Source: Pseudonocardia acidicola
Lineage (GTDB): Bacteria; Actinomycetota; Actinomycetes; Mycobacteriales; Pseudonocardiaceae
Length of the DNA stretch: 59,614 bases
NCBI RefSeq assembly: GCF_012911935.1
Contig: NZ_JAAXLA010000041.1
Span: 1-59,614 of the forward strand
Direction: 5' to 3'
The position numbers and the translations under genes were made by a program. Below, in pieces: positions 49,625 through 58,486 of this stretch (position 1 is the stretch's first letter; each line of letters opens with the position of its first letter). Under the pieces are notes generated by a model. The model was given only the letters and a program-made list of their open reading frames with translations, was not told the DNA's origin and did no database searches.

Positions 49625-50547
49625 TCACCCCGACGATCACCCCGACGATCACCACGGTCCTCGCACAGGCCGCCCAGAGCGGGGCGGGCCAGGTCACCAC
49701 CGGTGAGGCCATCGCGTTCTGGGTGCTCGGCCCGCTCGCGCTGGCCGGTGCGCTGGGCATGGTCTTCGCCCGCAACGCCGTGCACTCCGCGCTGATGCTC
49801 GTGGTCGCGATGTTCAGCCTCGCGGTGCTCTACATGGTGCAGCAGGCGCCGTTCCTCGGCTTCGCGCAGATCATCGTCTACACCGGCGCGGTGATGATGC
49901 TGTTCCTGTTCGTGCTCATGCTGGTGGGCCGGGACAGCTCCGACTCGGTGGTGGAGGTGCTCCGCGGGCAGCGGGTGGCGGCCCTGGTACTCGGCGTCGC
50001 GCTGGCCGCGCTGCTGGTGGCCGGGATCGGCCGGTCGCTGGTCGCGGTCACCCCGGCCGGGCTCGGGCAGAACGCGGCGGGCTCGGGCGGCAACGTCACC
50101 GGCCTCGGCGCGCTGATCTTCACCAAGTACCTGTTCCCGTTCGAGCTCACCGCGGCGCTGCTGATGACCGCGGCGCTGGGCGCGATGGTCTTCTCGTTCT
50201 CCCAGACCAGGGCGCGTGAGAAGCGCGGCCAGCGGGCCACCGTGACGGCCCGGCTGCGCGGCGAGCACGCGAGGGTCTCCCCGCTGCCCGGTCCCGGCGT
50301 GTACGCCACCGCGAACTCGGTGGCCATGCCGGCGGTGCTGCCGGACGGCTCGATCGCCCCGGAGTCGCTCTCCGAGATCATCGAGTCGACGCCGGTGCGC
50401 GAGATCGAGCGGTACAACCCCGACGCGCACGCCCTCACCGGCGGCCGCGGCGACGGCGCCCGCCCGACCGGCGCCAACGGGTCGGCCGCCGCCGACGGCG
50501 CGGCGGCCCCTGTCACCACCGGCATCGAGAAGCGGGACGAGTCGTGA
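49621..50547 (+). CDS. nuoJ: NADH-quinone oxidoreductase subunit J
   Basis: A 308-residue membrane subunit. The five-helix core spans about residues 30-195 (FARNAVHSALMLVVAMFSLA and IIVYTGAVMMLFLFVLMLVG are diagnostic). The following 110 residues are hydrophilic, Gly/Ala/Pro-rich and not part of the core; actinobacterial NuoJ proteins often have such tails. The first residues repeat the triplet Ile-Thr-Pro-Thr (MITPTITPTITT). Start and stop overlap the neighbours by 4 bases. Confidence 0.95.
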   Translation: MITPTITPTITTVLAQAAQSGAGQVTTGEAIAFWVLGPLALAGALGMVFARNAVHSALMLVVAMFSLAVLYMVQQAPFLGFAQIIVYTGAVMMLFLFVLMLVGRDSSDSVVEVLRGQRVAALVLGVALAALLVAGIGRSLVAVTPAGLGQNAAGSGGNVTGLGALIFTKYLFPFELTAALLMTAALGAMVFSFSQTRAREKRGQRATVTARLRGEHARVSPLPGPGVYATANSVAMPAVLPDGSIAPESLSEIIESTPVREIERYNPDAHALTGGRGDGARPTGANGSAAADGAAAPVTTGIEKRDES

Positions 50548-50843
50548 CCCCCACGTATTACCTGCTGCTCTCCGCGCTGCTGTTCTCCATCGGCGCGGTC
50601 GGCGTGCTGGTCCGGCGCAACGCCGTCGTCGTGTTCATGTGCATCGAGCTGATGCTCAACGCGGTGAACCTCAGCCTCGTGACGTTCGCGCGGATCAACG
50701 GCGCGTTGGACGGGCAGGTCATGGCGCTGTTCGTGATGGTGGTCGCGGCCTGCGAGGTCGTCGTCGGCCTGGCCATCATCATGTCGATCTTCCGCACTCG
50801 TCGCTCCGCCTCGGTGGACGACGTGAACCTGCTCAAGTACTAG
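50544..50843 (+). CDS. nuoK: NADH-quinone oxidoreductase subunit K
   Basis: A 99-residue, three-helix proton-translocating subunit (MrpC homologue). VFMCIELMLNAVNLSLVTFA carries the conserved membrane Glu, and VVAACEVVVGLAIIMSIFRT the second one. It overlaps nuoJ by 4 bases, and nuoL follows after 10 bases. Confidence 0.96.
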   Translation: MTPTYYLLLSALLFSIGAVGVLVRRNAVVVFMCIELMLNAVNLSLVTFARINGALDGQVMALFVMVVAACEVVVGLAIIMSIFRTRRSASVDDVNLLKY

Positions 50844-50853
50844 GAGCGCCCCC

Positions 50854-52812
50854 GTGCTTACCGAGCTCCCCGAGGCCGGCTCCGTCGCTCCGGCCACCGG
50901 CGCCGCGTCCGTGGCCTGGCTGCTCTTCGTACTGCCCGCGCTGAGCGCGTTGATCCTGTTCCTCGCCGGTCGTCGCGCCGACCGCTGGGGTCACTGGCTC
51001 GGCGTGCTGAGCGTGGTCGCGTCGTTCGTGCTCGGGCTGGCGATCTTCGTCCAGACCCTCGGCCTCGCCGCGGCGCAGCGCACCCGCGAGCTGTCGCTCT
51101 ACGACTGGATCCACGTCGGCGCGCTGAACATCGACTTCGGGCTGCGGCTGGACCCGCTCTCGATCACGTTCGTGCTGCTGATCACCGGTGTCGGGTCGCT
51201 GATCCACATCTACTCGGTCGGCTACATGAGCCACGACCCCGGCCGGCGCCGGTTCTTCGCGCAGCTGAACCTGTTCGTCGCGGCGATGCTGATCCTCGTC
51301 CTCGGCAACAACTTCGTGATGCTGTACCTGGGCTGGGAGGGCGTCGGTCTCGCGTCCTACCTGCTCATCGGCTTCTACCAGGACCGGCCGTCCGCGGCGA
51401 CCGCGGCGAAGAAGGCGTTCTTGATGAACCGGGTCGGCGACGTCGGCCTGGCCATCGCGATCTTCTTGATCTGGCGGGATCTCGGCACGCTGCAGTACAC
51501 CGAGGTCTTCGCCCGGATCGGCGAGGTGCCGCCCGGCGACATCCTCGCCATCACGCTGCTGCTGCTGCTCGGCGCCTGCGGCAAGTCCGGCCAGTTCCCG
51601 CTGCAGTCGTGGCTGCCGGACGCAATGGAGGGCCCGACCCCGGTCTCGGCCCTGATCCACGCGGCCACGATGGTCACCGCCGGGGTCTACCTCATCGCGC
51701 GGTGCAACCCGATCTACAACCTGACCGGAACGGGCCGGCTGGTCGTCGCGTTCATCGGCGTCATCACGCTGATGATCGGTGCGATCGTCGGCTGCGCGTA
51801 CGACGACATCAAGAAGGTGCTCGCGTACTCCACGGTCAGCCAGATCGGTTACATGATCCTCGCGGTCGGGCTGGGCCCGGCGGGGTACGCGCTGGGCATC
51901 TTCCATCTGCTCACGCACGGCTTCTTCAAGGCGGGGCTGTTCCTCGGGGCGGGCTCGGTGATGCACGCGATGCACGACGAGGTGGACATGCGCCGCTTCG
52001 GCGGGCTGGCGAAGTACATGCCGATCACGTTCGTGACGTTCGGGCTCGCCTACCTGGCCCTGATCGGCTTCCCGTTCCTGTCCGGCTACTACTCCAAGGA
52101 CGCGATCATCGAGGCCGCGTTCACGCAGCCGGGCTGGCAGGGCTGGGTGTTCGGCGGTCTCGCCGCGCTCGCCGCGGGGATCACCGCGTTCTACATGACG
52201 CGGCTGGTGCTGATGACGTTCTTCGGTGAGAAGCGCTGGCAGGACCTGCGCACTGCCGACGGCGAGGAGTACCACCCGCACGAGGCGCCGTCGTCGATGA
52301 CGGTGCCGATGATCGTGCTGGCGTTCGGGTCGGTGTTCGCGGGCTTCCTGCTCTACAACGGAGACCGCATCGTCCGCTGGCTCGCCCCGACGCTGGGTGA
52401 GCTCGAGGAACTACCGGGCGGCGCGCTGCCGCACGCGGTGGTGCCCTGGCTGGTCCTCGGACTGTCGGCGCTCGGGGTGCTGATCGCCTACCTGACCGTC
52501 GGGCGGCACCGGGTGCCGGTGCAGCGGCCCGTGCAGGTCGCGCTGCCGGTCCGGGCGGCGCGGGCCGACCTGTACGCCAACGCGATCAACGAGGCGCTCA
52601 TCGCCCGGCCGGGCACCTGGCTGTCCCGGGCGCTGGTCTACGTCGACAACCGCGGGGTGGACGGTGTGGTCAACGGCACTGCGGCGCTGCTGGGCGGTAG
52701 TTCCGGGCGATTGCGCAGGGCGCAGACCGGCTTCGTCCGGTCGTACGCGCTGAGCATGCTCGGCGGGTCGGTGCTGGTCATCGCGGCGCTGCTGGCGGTG
52801 AGGTTCGCGTGA
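50854..52812 (+). CDS. nuoL: NADH-quinone oxidoreductase subunit L
   Basis: A 652-residue antiporter-like subunit, the distal proton pump. Family motifs: VGSLIHIYSVGYMSHDPGRR, YLGWEGVGLASYLLIGFYQD, GACGKSGQFPLQSWLPDAME, PVSALIHAATMVTAGVYLIA, and DIKKVLAYSTVSQIGYMILA. The long horizontal helix and last anchor follow in the C-terminal 110 residues. The start is GTG. It overlaps nuoM by 4 bases. Confidence 0.96.
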   Translation: MLTELPEAGSVAPATGAASVAWLLFVLPALSALILFLAGRRADRWGHWLGVLSVVASFVLGLAIFVQTLGLAAAQRTRELSLYDWIHVGALNIDFGLRLDPLSITFVLLITGVGSLIHIYSVGYMSHDPGRRRFFAQLNLFVAAMLILVLGNNFVMLYLGWEGVGLASYLLIGFYQDRPSAATAAKKAFLMNRVGDVGLAIAIFLIWRDLGTLQYTEVFARIGEVPPGDILAITLLLLLGACGKSGQFPLQSWLPDAMEGPTPVSALIHAATMVTAGVYLIARCNPIYNLTGTGRLVVAFIGVITLMIGAIVGCAYDDIKKVLAYSTVSQIGYMILAVGLGPAGYALGIFHLLTHGFFKAGLFLGAGSVMHAMHDEVDMRRFGGLAKYMPITFVTFGLAYLALIGFPFLSGYYSKDAIIEAAFTQPGWQGWVFGGLAALAAGITAFYMTRLVLMTFFGEKRWQDLRTADGEEYHPHEAPSSMTVPMIVLAFGSVFAGFLLYNGDRIVRWLAPTLGELEELPGGALPHAVVPWLVLGLSALGVLIAYLTVGRHRVPVQRPVQVALPVRAARADLYANAINEALIARPGTWLSRALVYVDNRGVDGVVNGTAALLGGSSGRLRRAQTGFVRSYALSMLGGSVLVIAALLAVRFA

Positions 52813-54443
52813 CTGGGGGAAGCGTGTTGTTGCTCGTCCTGCTACTGGTGCCGCTGGCCGGCGCGCTGGTGGTCGCCTCGCTCAAGGGCGGCGACCCGCG
52901 GATGGCCAAGCTGGTCGCGATGGGCGTCGCGCTCGTCGAGCTGGTGCTGACCGCGGTCGCGTGGTTCTCCTACTCGGTGGCCGACGCCGCCGCCGGGGCC
53001 CGCTTCCAGCTCGAGTTCGCCGTCAACTGGATCCCGGAGTTCGGTGCCCGGTTCGCGCTGGGCATCGACGGCATCGCGCTGGTCATGCTCGCGCTGACCG
53101 CCGTGCTGGTGCCGATCGTGCTGGCCTACTCCTGGGAGGAGAAGCTCCCCGAGGGCCGCCATCCGGCCGGCTTCTTCGCGCTGATCCTGGCCACCCAGGG
53201 CCTGCTCGTCGGGGTGTTCGCGGCCACCGACGTCTTCCTGTTCTACGTGTTCTTCGAGGCCATGCTGGTCCCGATGTACTTCCTGATCGGCCGGTTCGGC
53301 GGGCCGCGCAGGCAATACGCCGCGGTGAAGTTCTTCCTGTACTCGCTGCTCGGTGGGCTGGTCATGCTCGCCTCGGTGATCGGGCTGTTCGTGGTGAGCG
53401 GCGAGCGGCTGCCGACCGGTGGCACGTTCACCTGGACCGAGCTGCAGCGGATCGCGGCCGGCATCCCCGAGTCCACCCAGATCTGGCTGTTCCTGGGCTT
53501 CTTCCTGGCCTTCGCAATCAAGGCGCCGCTGGTGCCGTTCCACACCTGGCTGCCCGACGCCGGTGCCGAGGCCCCGGTGGGTGCGGGTGTGCTGCTCGTC
53601 GGCGTGCTGGACAAGGTCGGCACGTTCGGCTTCCTGCGCTACTGCCTGCCGCTGTTCCCGGCGGCCTCGCAGAAGCTGGCTCCGCTGGTGCTGACGCTCG
53701 CGGTGATCGGGATCCTGTACGGCGCACTGCTCGCGGTCGGCCAGACCGACATGAAGCGGTTCGTCGCCTACACCTCGATCGCGCACTTCGGTTTCATCGC
53801 GCTGGGCATCTTCGCGTTCTCGACGCAGGCGTTCGCCGGCTCGACGCTCTACATGGTCAACCACGGCATCTCGACCGGGATGCTGTTCCTCGTGGTCGGC
53901 CTGCTGATCGCCCGCGGCGGCTCGCGGCTGGTCACCGACTACGGCGGGGTGCACAAGCTGGCCCCGGTACTGGCCGGGCTGTTCCTCCTCGCGGGGCTGT
54001 CCTCGCTGGCGCTGCCCGGCACGAACTCGTTCGTCAGCGAGTTCCTGGTGCTGATCGGCGCGTTCCCGCGCGAACCCGTCTACACGATCCTGGCCACCGT
54101 CGGGATCATCTTCGCCGCCCTGTACGTGCTCTGGATGTACCAGCGCACGATGCAGGGCCCGGTGCGCGGCAACGCCGTGCTCGCGGCACTCGAGCGCGGG
54201 GCCGGTGGGCCGAGTCCCGGTGGCCCCGGCACGATGCTCGACCCGGCCGTCGCCGCGCAGCGCGGCGCGGCCGGTTTCCCTGATCTGTCCAAGCGGGAGA
54301 TCGCGCTGCTGACGCCGCTGGTGGTGCTGATCGTGGTGCTCGGGTTCTTCCCCGGCCCGGTGCTCGACGTGATCAACCCGTCGGTGGCGGCCACGATGTC
54401 CGAGGTCGGCCTGGCCGACCCGGTGGGAGGGATGTCCCGGTGA
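52809..54443 (+). CDS. nuoM: NADH-quinone oxidoreductase subunit M
   Basis: A 544-residue antiporter-like subunit. FYVFFEAMLVPMYFLIGRFG holds the key Glu, KAPLVPFHTWLPDAGAEAPV the conserved Lys/His loop, and MKRFVAYTSIAHFGFIALGI the second half-channel. A 50-residue hydrophilic insertion near the end (GPSPGGPGTMLDPAVAAQRG) precedes the last helix. The order L-M-N is standard and overlaps are 4 bases on both sides. Confidence 0.96.
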   Translation: MTGGSVLLLVLLLVPLAGALVVASLKGGDPRMAKLVAMGVALVELVLTAVAWFSYSVADAAAGARFQLEFAVNWIPEFGARFALGIDGIALVMLALTAVLVPIVLAYSWEEKLPEGRHPAGFFALILATQGLLVGVFAATDVFLFYVFFEAMLVPMYFLIGRFGGPRRQYAAVKFFLYSLLGGLVMLASVIGLFVVSGERLPTGGTFTWTELQRIAAGIPESTQIWLFLGFFLAFAIKAPLVPFHTWLPDAGAEAPVGAGVLLVGVLDKVGTFGFLRYCLPLFPAASQKLAPLVLTLAVIGILYGALLAVGQTDMKRFVAYTSIAHFGFIALGIFAFSTQAFAGSTLYMVNHGISTGMLFLVVGLLIARGGSRLVTDYGGVHKLAPVLAGLFLLAGLSSLALPGTNSFVSEFLVLIGAFPREPVYTILATVGIIFAALYVLWMYQRTMQGPVRGNAVLAALERGAGGPSPGGPGTMLDPAVAAQRGAAGFPDLSKREIALLTPLVVLIVVLGFFPGPVLDVINPSVAATMSEVGLADPVGGMSR

Positions 54444-56083
54444 TCCCGGCCGTTTTCGCGCAGAGCGCGCAGATCAGCCTCGCGCAGGCTGCCCAGGTTC
54501 CCGGTCAGCTCTCGGCGCCGCCGATCGACTGGGCGGCCGTCGCGCCGATGCTGATCGTCTTCGGCGGGGCCTGTCTGGCGGTGCTGGCCGAGGCGTTCCT
54601 GCCCCGGCACCAGCGCTGGCCGGTGCAGGTCACGCTGACCCTCGTCACGCTGGCCGGCGCCGGGCTGGCCCTCGGCTTCTACGCCGGCACCGGGCCCAGC
54701 GGGCTGACCACGTTCGCCGACATGGTGGCCGTCGACCGCCCGACGCTGTTCCTGTGGGGCACCCTGCTGGCCCTCGCGCTGGCCAGCGTGCTGCTGATCG
54801 CGGACCGCTCGGTCGAGCCCGGCGGCGCGTTCGTCGCAGCACCGGCGGCCCGGGTCGCCGCCGGCGGTGGCGGCGCCATCGGCGGCCCGGTGGACGGCGC
54901 GGAGGACCGCCCGTACGGGCTGGCCGGCGAGCAGCCGACCATGCAGACCGAGGTCTTCCCGTTCACGCTGTTCGCGCTCGGCGGGATGATGGCCTTCTGC
55001 GCGGCGAACGACCTGCTGACGATGTTCATCGCGCTCGAGGTACTGAGCCTGCCGCTGTACCTGATGTGCGGGCTCGCGCGGCGCCGGCGGCTGCTGTCGC
55101 AGGAGGCCGCGGTCAAGTACTTCCTGCTGGGCGCGTTCGCCTCGGCGTTCTTCCTGTACGGTCTCGCGTTGCTCTACGGCTACGCCGGTTCGGTGCGGCT
55201 GTCGGCCATCGCCGACGCCGCCGTCGGCTCGAACAAGTCCGACGCGCTGCTGTTCGGCGGGCTGGCGCTGCTGATCGTCGGGCTGCTGTTCAAGGGCTCG
55301 GTCGGGCCGTTCCACACCTGGACGCCCGACGTCTACCAGGGCGCCCCGACGCCGGTCACCGCGTTCATGGCGGCCTGCACCAAGGTCGCGGCGTTCGGCG
55401 CCATCCTGCGGGTGCTGCACGTGGCCTTCGGCGACACCCGGTGGGAGTGGCGCGGGGTGCTGTGGGCGGTGGCGATCGCGTCGATGGTGATCGGTGCGGT
55501 CATCGGTCTCACCCAGACCGACATCAAGCGCATGATCGCGTACTCCTCGATCGCACACGCGGGCTTCCTGCTGCTCGGCGCCATGGCGATCACCAGCGCG
55601 GGCACGTCGAGCACGCTGTTCTACCTGCTGGCCTACGGGTTCACCACGGTGGCCGTGTTCGGTCTGATCAGCCTGGTGCGTGACGCCGACGGCGAGGCCA
55701 CCCACCTGTCCCAGTGGGCCGGGCTGGCCAAGCGCTCGCCGTTGGTCGCCGGGGTGATGACGTTCCTGCTGCTCGCCCTCGCCGGGATCCCGCTTACCAG
55801 CGGGTTCACCGCCAAGTTCGCGGTGTTCTCCGCGGCCCTGGGCGACGGGATGGCGCCGCTGGTGGTCATCGCGCTGGTGGCCAGTGCGATCGCCGCGTTC
55901 TTCTACCTGCGGGTGATCGTGTTGATGTACTTCAGCGACCCGGCCCCGGACGGGCCGTCGGTGGCGGTGCCCGGGGCGTTCACCACCGCGGCGATCACGC
56001 TCGGTGTGCTCGTCACCCTATTGCTCGGCATTGTCCCGACGCTGGCCTTGAACTGGGCCAGCGGTGGCAACTTCGTAGGCTGA
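54440..56083 (+). CDS. nuoN: NADH-quinone oxidoreductase subunit N
   Basis: A 547-residue antiporter-like subunit, last of the operon. Motifs: LTMFIALEVLSLPLYLMCGL, LFKGSVGPFHTWTPDVYQGA, TPVTAFMAACTKVAAFGAIL and DIKRMIAYSSIAHAGFLLLG. Between the third and fourth helices there is a Gly/Ala-rich loop of about 40 residues (APAARVAAGGGGAIGGPVDG) that is not in short NuoN proteins. nuoN ends 4 bases before the polyprenyl synthase, which is likely part of the same transcript. Confidence 0.95.
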   Translation: MIPAVFAQSAQISLAQAAQVPGQLSAPPIDWAAVAPMLIVFGGACLAVLAEAFLPRHQRWPVQVTLTLVTLAGAGLALGFYAGTGPSGLTTFADMVAVDRPTLFLWGTLLALALASVLLIADRSVEPGGAFVAAPAARVAAGGGGAIGGPVDGAEDRPYGLAGEQPTMQTEVFPFTLFALGGMMAFCAANDLLTMFIALEVLSLPLYLMCGLARRRRLLSQEAAVKYFLLGAFASAFFLYGLALLYGYAGSVRLSAIADAAVGSNKSDALLFGGLALLIVGLLFKGSVGPFHTWTPDVYQGAPTPVTAFMAACTKVAAFGAILRVLHVAFGDTRWEWRGVLWAVAIASMVIGAVIGLTQTDIKRMIAYSSIAHAGFLLLGAMAITSAGTSSTLFYLLAYGFTTVAVFGLISLVRDADGEATHLSQWAGLAKRSPLVAGVMTFLLLALAGIPLTSGFTAKFAVFSAALGDGMAPLVVIALVASAIAAFFYLRVIVLMYFSDPAPDGPSVAVPGAFTTAAITLGVLVTLLLGIVPTLALNWASGGNFVG

Positions 56084-56087
56084 CCGG

Positions 56088-57089
56088 GTGGAGACGCACA
56101 GCGTTGCGGGAGTCGAACTCGGCGACCCGGATCTGGCCGCATCGGCGGCGGATGGCCTCAAGCGGGTCGAGGACCTGCTGCACCGCGAGGTGCACAGCGA
56201 CTACCGGTTCGTCACCGAGACCTCGCTGCATCTGATCGACGCGGGTGGGAAGCGGTTCCGGCCGTTGTTCACGTTGCTCGGGGCGCACGTCGGGCCGCAT
56301 CCCGATGGGGACGAGGTCATCACGGCCGCGGCCGTCGTCGAGCTGATCCACCTGGCGACGCTCTACCACGACGACGTCATGGACTCCGCGACGATGCGCC
56401 GCGGGGCCGAGAGCGCCAACTCGCGGTGGGACAACACGGTCGCGATCCTCACCGGCGACTTCCTGTTCGCGCACGCGTCGCGGCTGGTGGCCGACCTCGG
56501 CCCGATCGCGGTCCGGATCATCGCGGACACGTTCGCCGAGCTGGTGACCGGCCAGATGCGGGAGACCCGTGGGCCGCGCCCGGACGACGACCCGGTGGAG
56601 CACTACCTCGCCGTGATCGCGGAGAAGACCGGATCGCTGATCGCGACGTCCGGCCGCTACGGCGGCATGTTCTCCGGGTGCACGGACGCGCAGGTGGAGT
56701 CGCTGCACAGGTTCGGCGCGACGATCGGGACCGCGTTCCAGATCTCCGACGACATCATCGACATCGCGTCCGCGTCGGACAGCTCGGGCAAGACACCGGG
56801 CACCGACCTGCGCGAGGGCGTGCACACGCTGCCGATGCTGTACGCGCTGGAGGAGAAGGGCTCGGCCGCCGATCGGCTGCGGGTGTTGCTGGCCCGCCCG
56901 ATCACCGCCGACGCCGAGGTCGAGGAGGCGCTCGCGCTGCTGCGGGCCGGTGGCGGGCTGGCCCGGGCGCACGAGACCCTCGCGTCGTACGCCGGGCAGG
57001 CGCGGGCCGAGCTGAACCTGTTGCCGGACTGCGCGGCGACCGCGGCGCTGGCCGCACTGACGAGCTACGTGGTCGACCGCACCGGCTGA
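56088..57089 (+). CDS. Polyprenyl diphosphate synthase (menaquinone side chain)
   Basis: A 333-residue trans-prenyltransferase. The first Asp-rich motif is LATLYHDDVMDSATMRRG and the second QISDDIIDIASASDSSG; GGKRFRPLFTLLGAHVGP is the upstream substrate loop. It resembles mycobacterial GrcC1 (Rv0562) and heptaprenyl/octaprenyl synthases. The product length depends on residues before the first motif and cannot be fixed by eye. The position directly after nuoN and the menA substrate requirement make menaquinone chain synthesis the likely role. The GTG start follows nuoN by 4 bases. Confidence 0.9.
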   Translation: METHSVAGVELGDPDLAASAADGLKRVEDLLHREVHSDYRFVTETSLHLIDAGGKRFRPLFTLLGAHVGPHPDGDEVITAAAVVELIHLATLYHDDVMDSATMRRGAESANSRWDNTVAILTGDFLFAHASRLVADLGPIAVRIIADTFAELVTGQMRETRGPRPDDDPVEHYLAVIAEKTGSLIATSGRYGGMFSGCTDAQVESLHRFGATIGTAFQISDDIIDIASASDSSGKTPGTDLREGVHTLPMLYALEEKGSAADRLRVLLARPITADAEVEEALALLRAGGGLARAHETLASYAGQARAELNLLPDCAATAALAALTSYVVDRTG

Positions 57090-57108
57090 CCACGCGGCTC
57101 AGCGGGAC

Positions 57109-57365
57109 TCCGGGGCCGGGACGGCGAGCCCGGCCTCGACGTCCCGGGCGGGTCCGGCGCAGCAGGTCGACCGTGACCACGAACAGAGCGAGCCGGACGA
57201 GCCGATCCCCTCGCCGGTGAGGCTCGCGGTGGACGACAGCGGGACGATCTTCCTCAGCAGCCCGTACACCCCGAGCGAGGCACGGCGGCCGCCCGTTCCC
57301 GATGCTGATCACGAGCACGGCGACGGCGGCGATGCTCCGGTGCCGACGCCACCCGGGCCATCACG
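57109..57365 (-). pseudogene. Decayed RarD/EamA-type transporter fragment
   Basis: On the minus strand the translation reads IAAVAVLVISIGNGRPPCLA, then after a shift of frame near 57265 GVYGLLRKIVPLSSTASLTG. Together these match the RarD-type EamA pattern (small hydrophobic helix, GxGRPPW-like turn, then F-x-YGLLRK). One frameshift splits the pattern, no start is present, and the rest of the protein is missing. It is the only recognisable content of the gap between the polyprenyl synthase and the following gene, apart from the palindrome at 57423. Confidence 0.45.
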
Positions 57366-57422
57366 ACATCCGCTGCTCCGGCCATTGGCGTGGCGCTCGT
57401 CACGCATCGGGTGCTTCCCGCA

Positions 57423-57468
57423 GAAGGTCACGATCCGTAGCGCGAGAGACCGAGTTGCGTGACCTTTC
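57423..57468. repeat. Palindromic element in the gap after the polyprenyl synthase
   Basis: Perfect 9-base arms AAGGTCACG and CGTGACCTT around a 25-base centre. It has the same arm-loop-arm shape as the elements at 16786 and 37396. The GTG at 57459 that opens the longest frame of the next gene lies inside it, which argues for the later start there. Confidence 0.6.
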
Positions 57469-57554
57469 CGGGCGAAGGAACGTACGCTCTGTGGCGGTCA
57501 TCACCAGGATGGTTCGCCGGGATCCCACTCGGCCGAGCGGAGGCGAGACGCGGC

Positions 57555-57944
57555 GTGTCCGACCGGGATCCCGGCTCGCGGCTGCTGTGGCGGGCCGCGG
57601 TGGTCGTGGTGCCGCTGGCGCTCGGCGGGATCGCCCTGATCTGGCCGGGGGCGCGGATCACCGAGGACGTCCGGCAACGCGCCGTGGAAGCCCTCGCCGG
57701 CGCCAGTCTGGGTGACGTCTCGGTGCAGGTGTCCGGCCGCGACGTCACGCTGGCCGCCGTGCCGGCCGGGGCGGAGCGAGCCGCCCTCGCCACGGTCGCC
57801 CGGGTGGACGGGGTGGTGGCCGAGGCCCTGCGCGCCGGTGGGGTGGATCCGGCACGGATCACCGCGCGCGGCCTCGGGGACAGCCGGCCACTCGCCACCG
57901 AGGCCGCCAGCAGGCGCGTCGAGATCAGTCTCGAGGAGGGGTGA
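57555..57944 (+). CDS. Membrane-anchored BON-domain protein, truncated OmpA-like (ArfA-like)
   Basis: A 129-residue protein: N-terminal helix (LLWRAAVVVVPLALGGIALI), then a BON-type fold (ITEDVRQRAVEALAGASLGD, then VQVSGRDVTLAAVPAGAERA), then a segment like the very end of an OmpA C-domain (DPARITARGLGDSRPLATEA, then ASRRVEISLEE). In mycobacterial ArfA (OmpATb), complete BON and OmpA domains are present; the OmpA peptidoglycan-binding core is missing here. The GTG at 57555 follows a GGAGG; a GTG at 57459 is in frame but inside a palindromic repeat. Its stop overlaps the next start (GTGA). Cell-envelope function is inferred from the family. Confidence 0.65.
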   Translation: MSDRDPGSRLLWRAAVVVVPLALGGIALIWPGARITEDVRQRAVEALAGASLGDVSVQVSGRDVTLAAVPAGAERAALATVARVDGVVAEALRAGGVDPARITARGLGDSRPLATEAASRRVEISLEEG

Positions 57945-58486
57945 GCGGTATGGGCTGGCTCTTCGGTCAGGTATGGGCGCTCTGCCTGGTGGCGTTCCTG
58001 CTCGGTGCCCTCGTGACGTGGTCGGCGTTCGTGACGCCGCTGCGCCGGGCCGCGCGGCGACCGGGCGTCGACGGGCCCGGGGGGCCGTCCTGGACTCCGC
58101 TGCTGTGGGCCTCGGAACAGCCTGCCGCGCCCCCACCTCGGGAACCGCTGCCGCCCGGCCCGGCCCCGCTCCCGGCCCGCCGCTGCCCCGGCGCCCGGAC
58201 ACCGGCGGGAGGCGGCCGCCGCCGTGAACCTGCCCGTCATCGCCCATCCGGGCCGGCTGCACCGCCGGGTGCCCACGACGACGTGCGCCGTGATATCTAC
58301 CCATTGATCATTTCGGGGCCGGACCACGGCCCCGGTCGCACCCAACCGAGGGAGCCTCGTCGTGACGGATCAGGTCTGGCCGTGGGTGCTGGTGATCGTG
58401 ATCGTCGGGCTGGTCGCCGTGGTGGCGCTGCTGGCCCGGCGTCGGTCGACGGCGACCGCGCCGGTCGGCCCGGACGCCACGGCTGA
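57941..58486 (+). CDS. Small membrane protein with proline-rich tail (ArfB-like position)
   Basis: The first 45 residues are convincing: a single helix (WLFGQVWALCLVAFLLGALV) ending with TWSAFVTPLRRAARR. The rest is Pro/Ala/Arg-rich, and from 58362 on the frame only shadows the next gene, overlapping it by 125 bases. The real protein is therefore probably shorter, or a frameshift has extended it. It is coupled to the preceding gene by a 4-base overlap. The place in the three-gene unit corresponds to ArfB in mycobacteria; sequence similarity is too low to claim orthology. Confidence 0.5.
   Translation: MSGMGWLFGQVWALCLVAFLLGALVTWSAFVTPLRRAARRPGVDGPGGPSWTPLLWASEQPAAPPPREPLPPGPAPLPARRCPGARTPAGGGRRREPARHRPSGPAAPPGAHDDVRRDIYPLIISGPDHGPGRTQPREPRRDGSGLAVGAGDRDRRAGRRGGAAGPASVDGDRAGRPGRHG

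Noticed and set aside
57217..57462. Plus-strand frame of 81 codons in the gap after the polyprenyl synthase
   Set aside because: No ribosome-binding site or homology pattern; the same bases on the minus strand carry a RarD-like remnant.
57459..57554. Upstream extension of the BON-domain gene to the GTG at 57459
   Set aside because: The codon lies in a palindromic repeat, and the added residues are not family-like.
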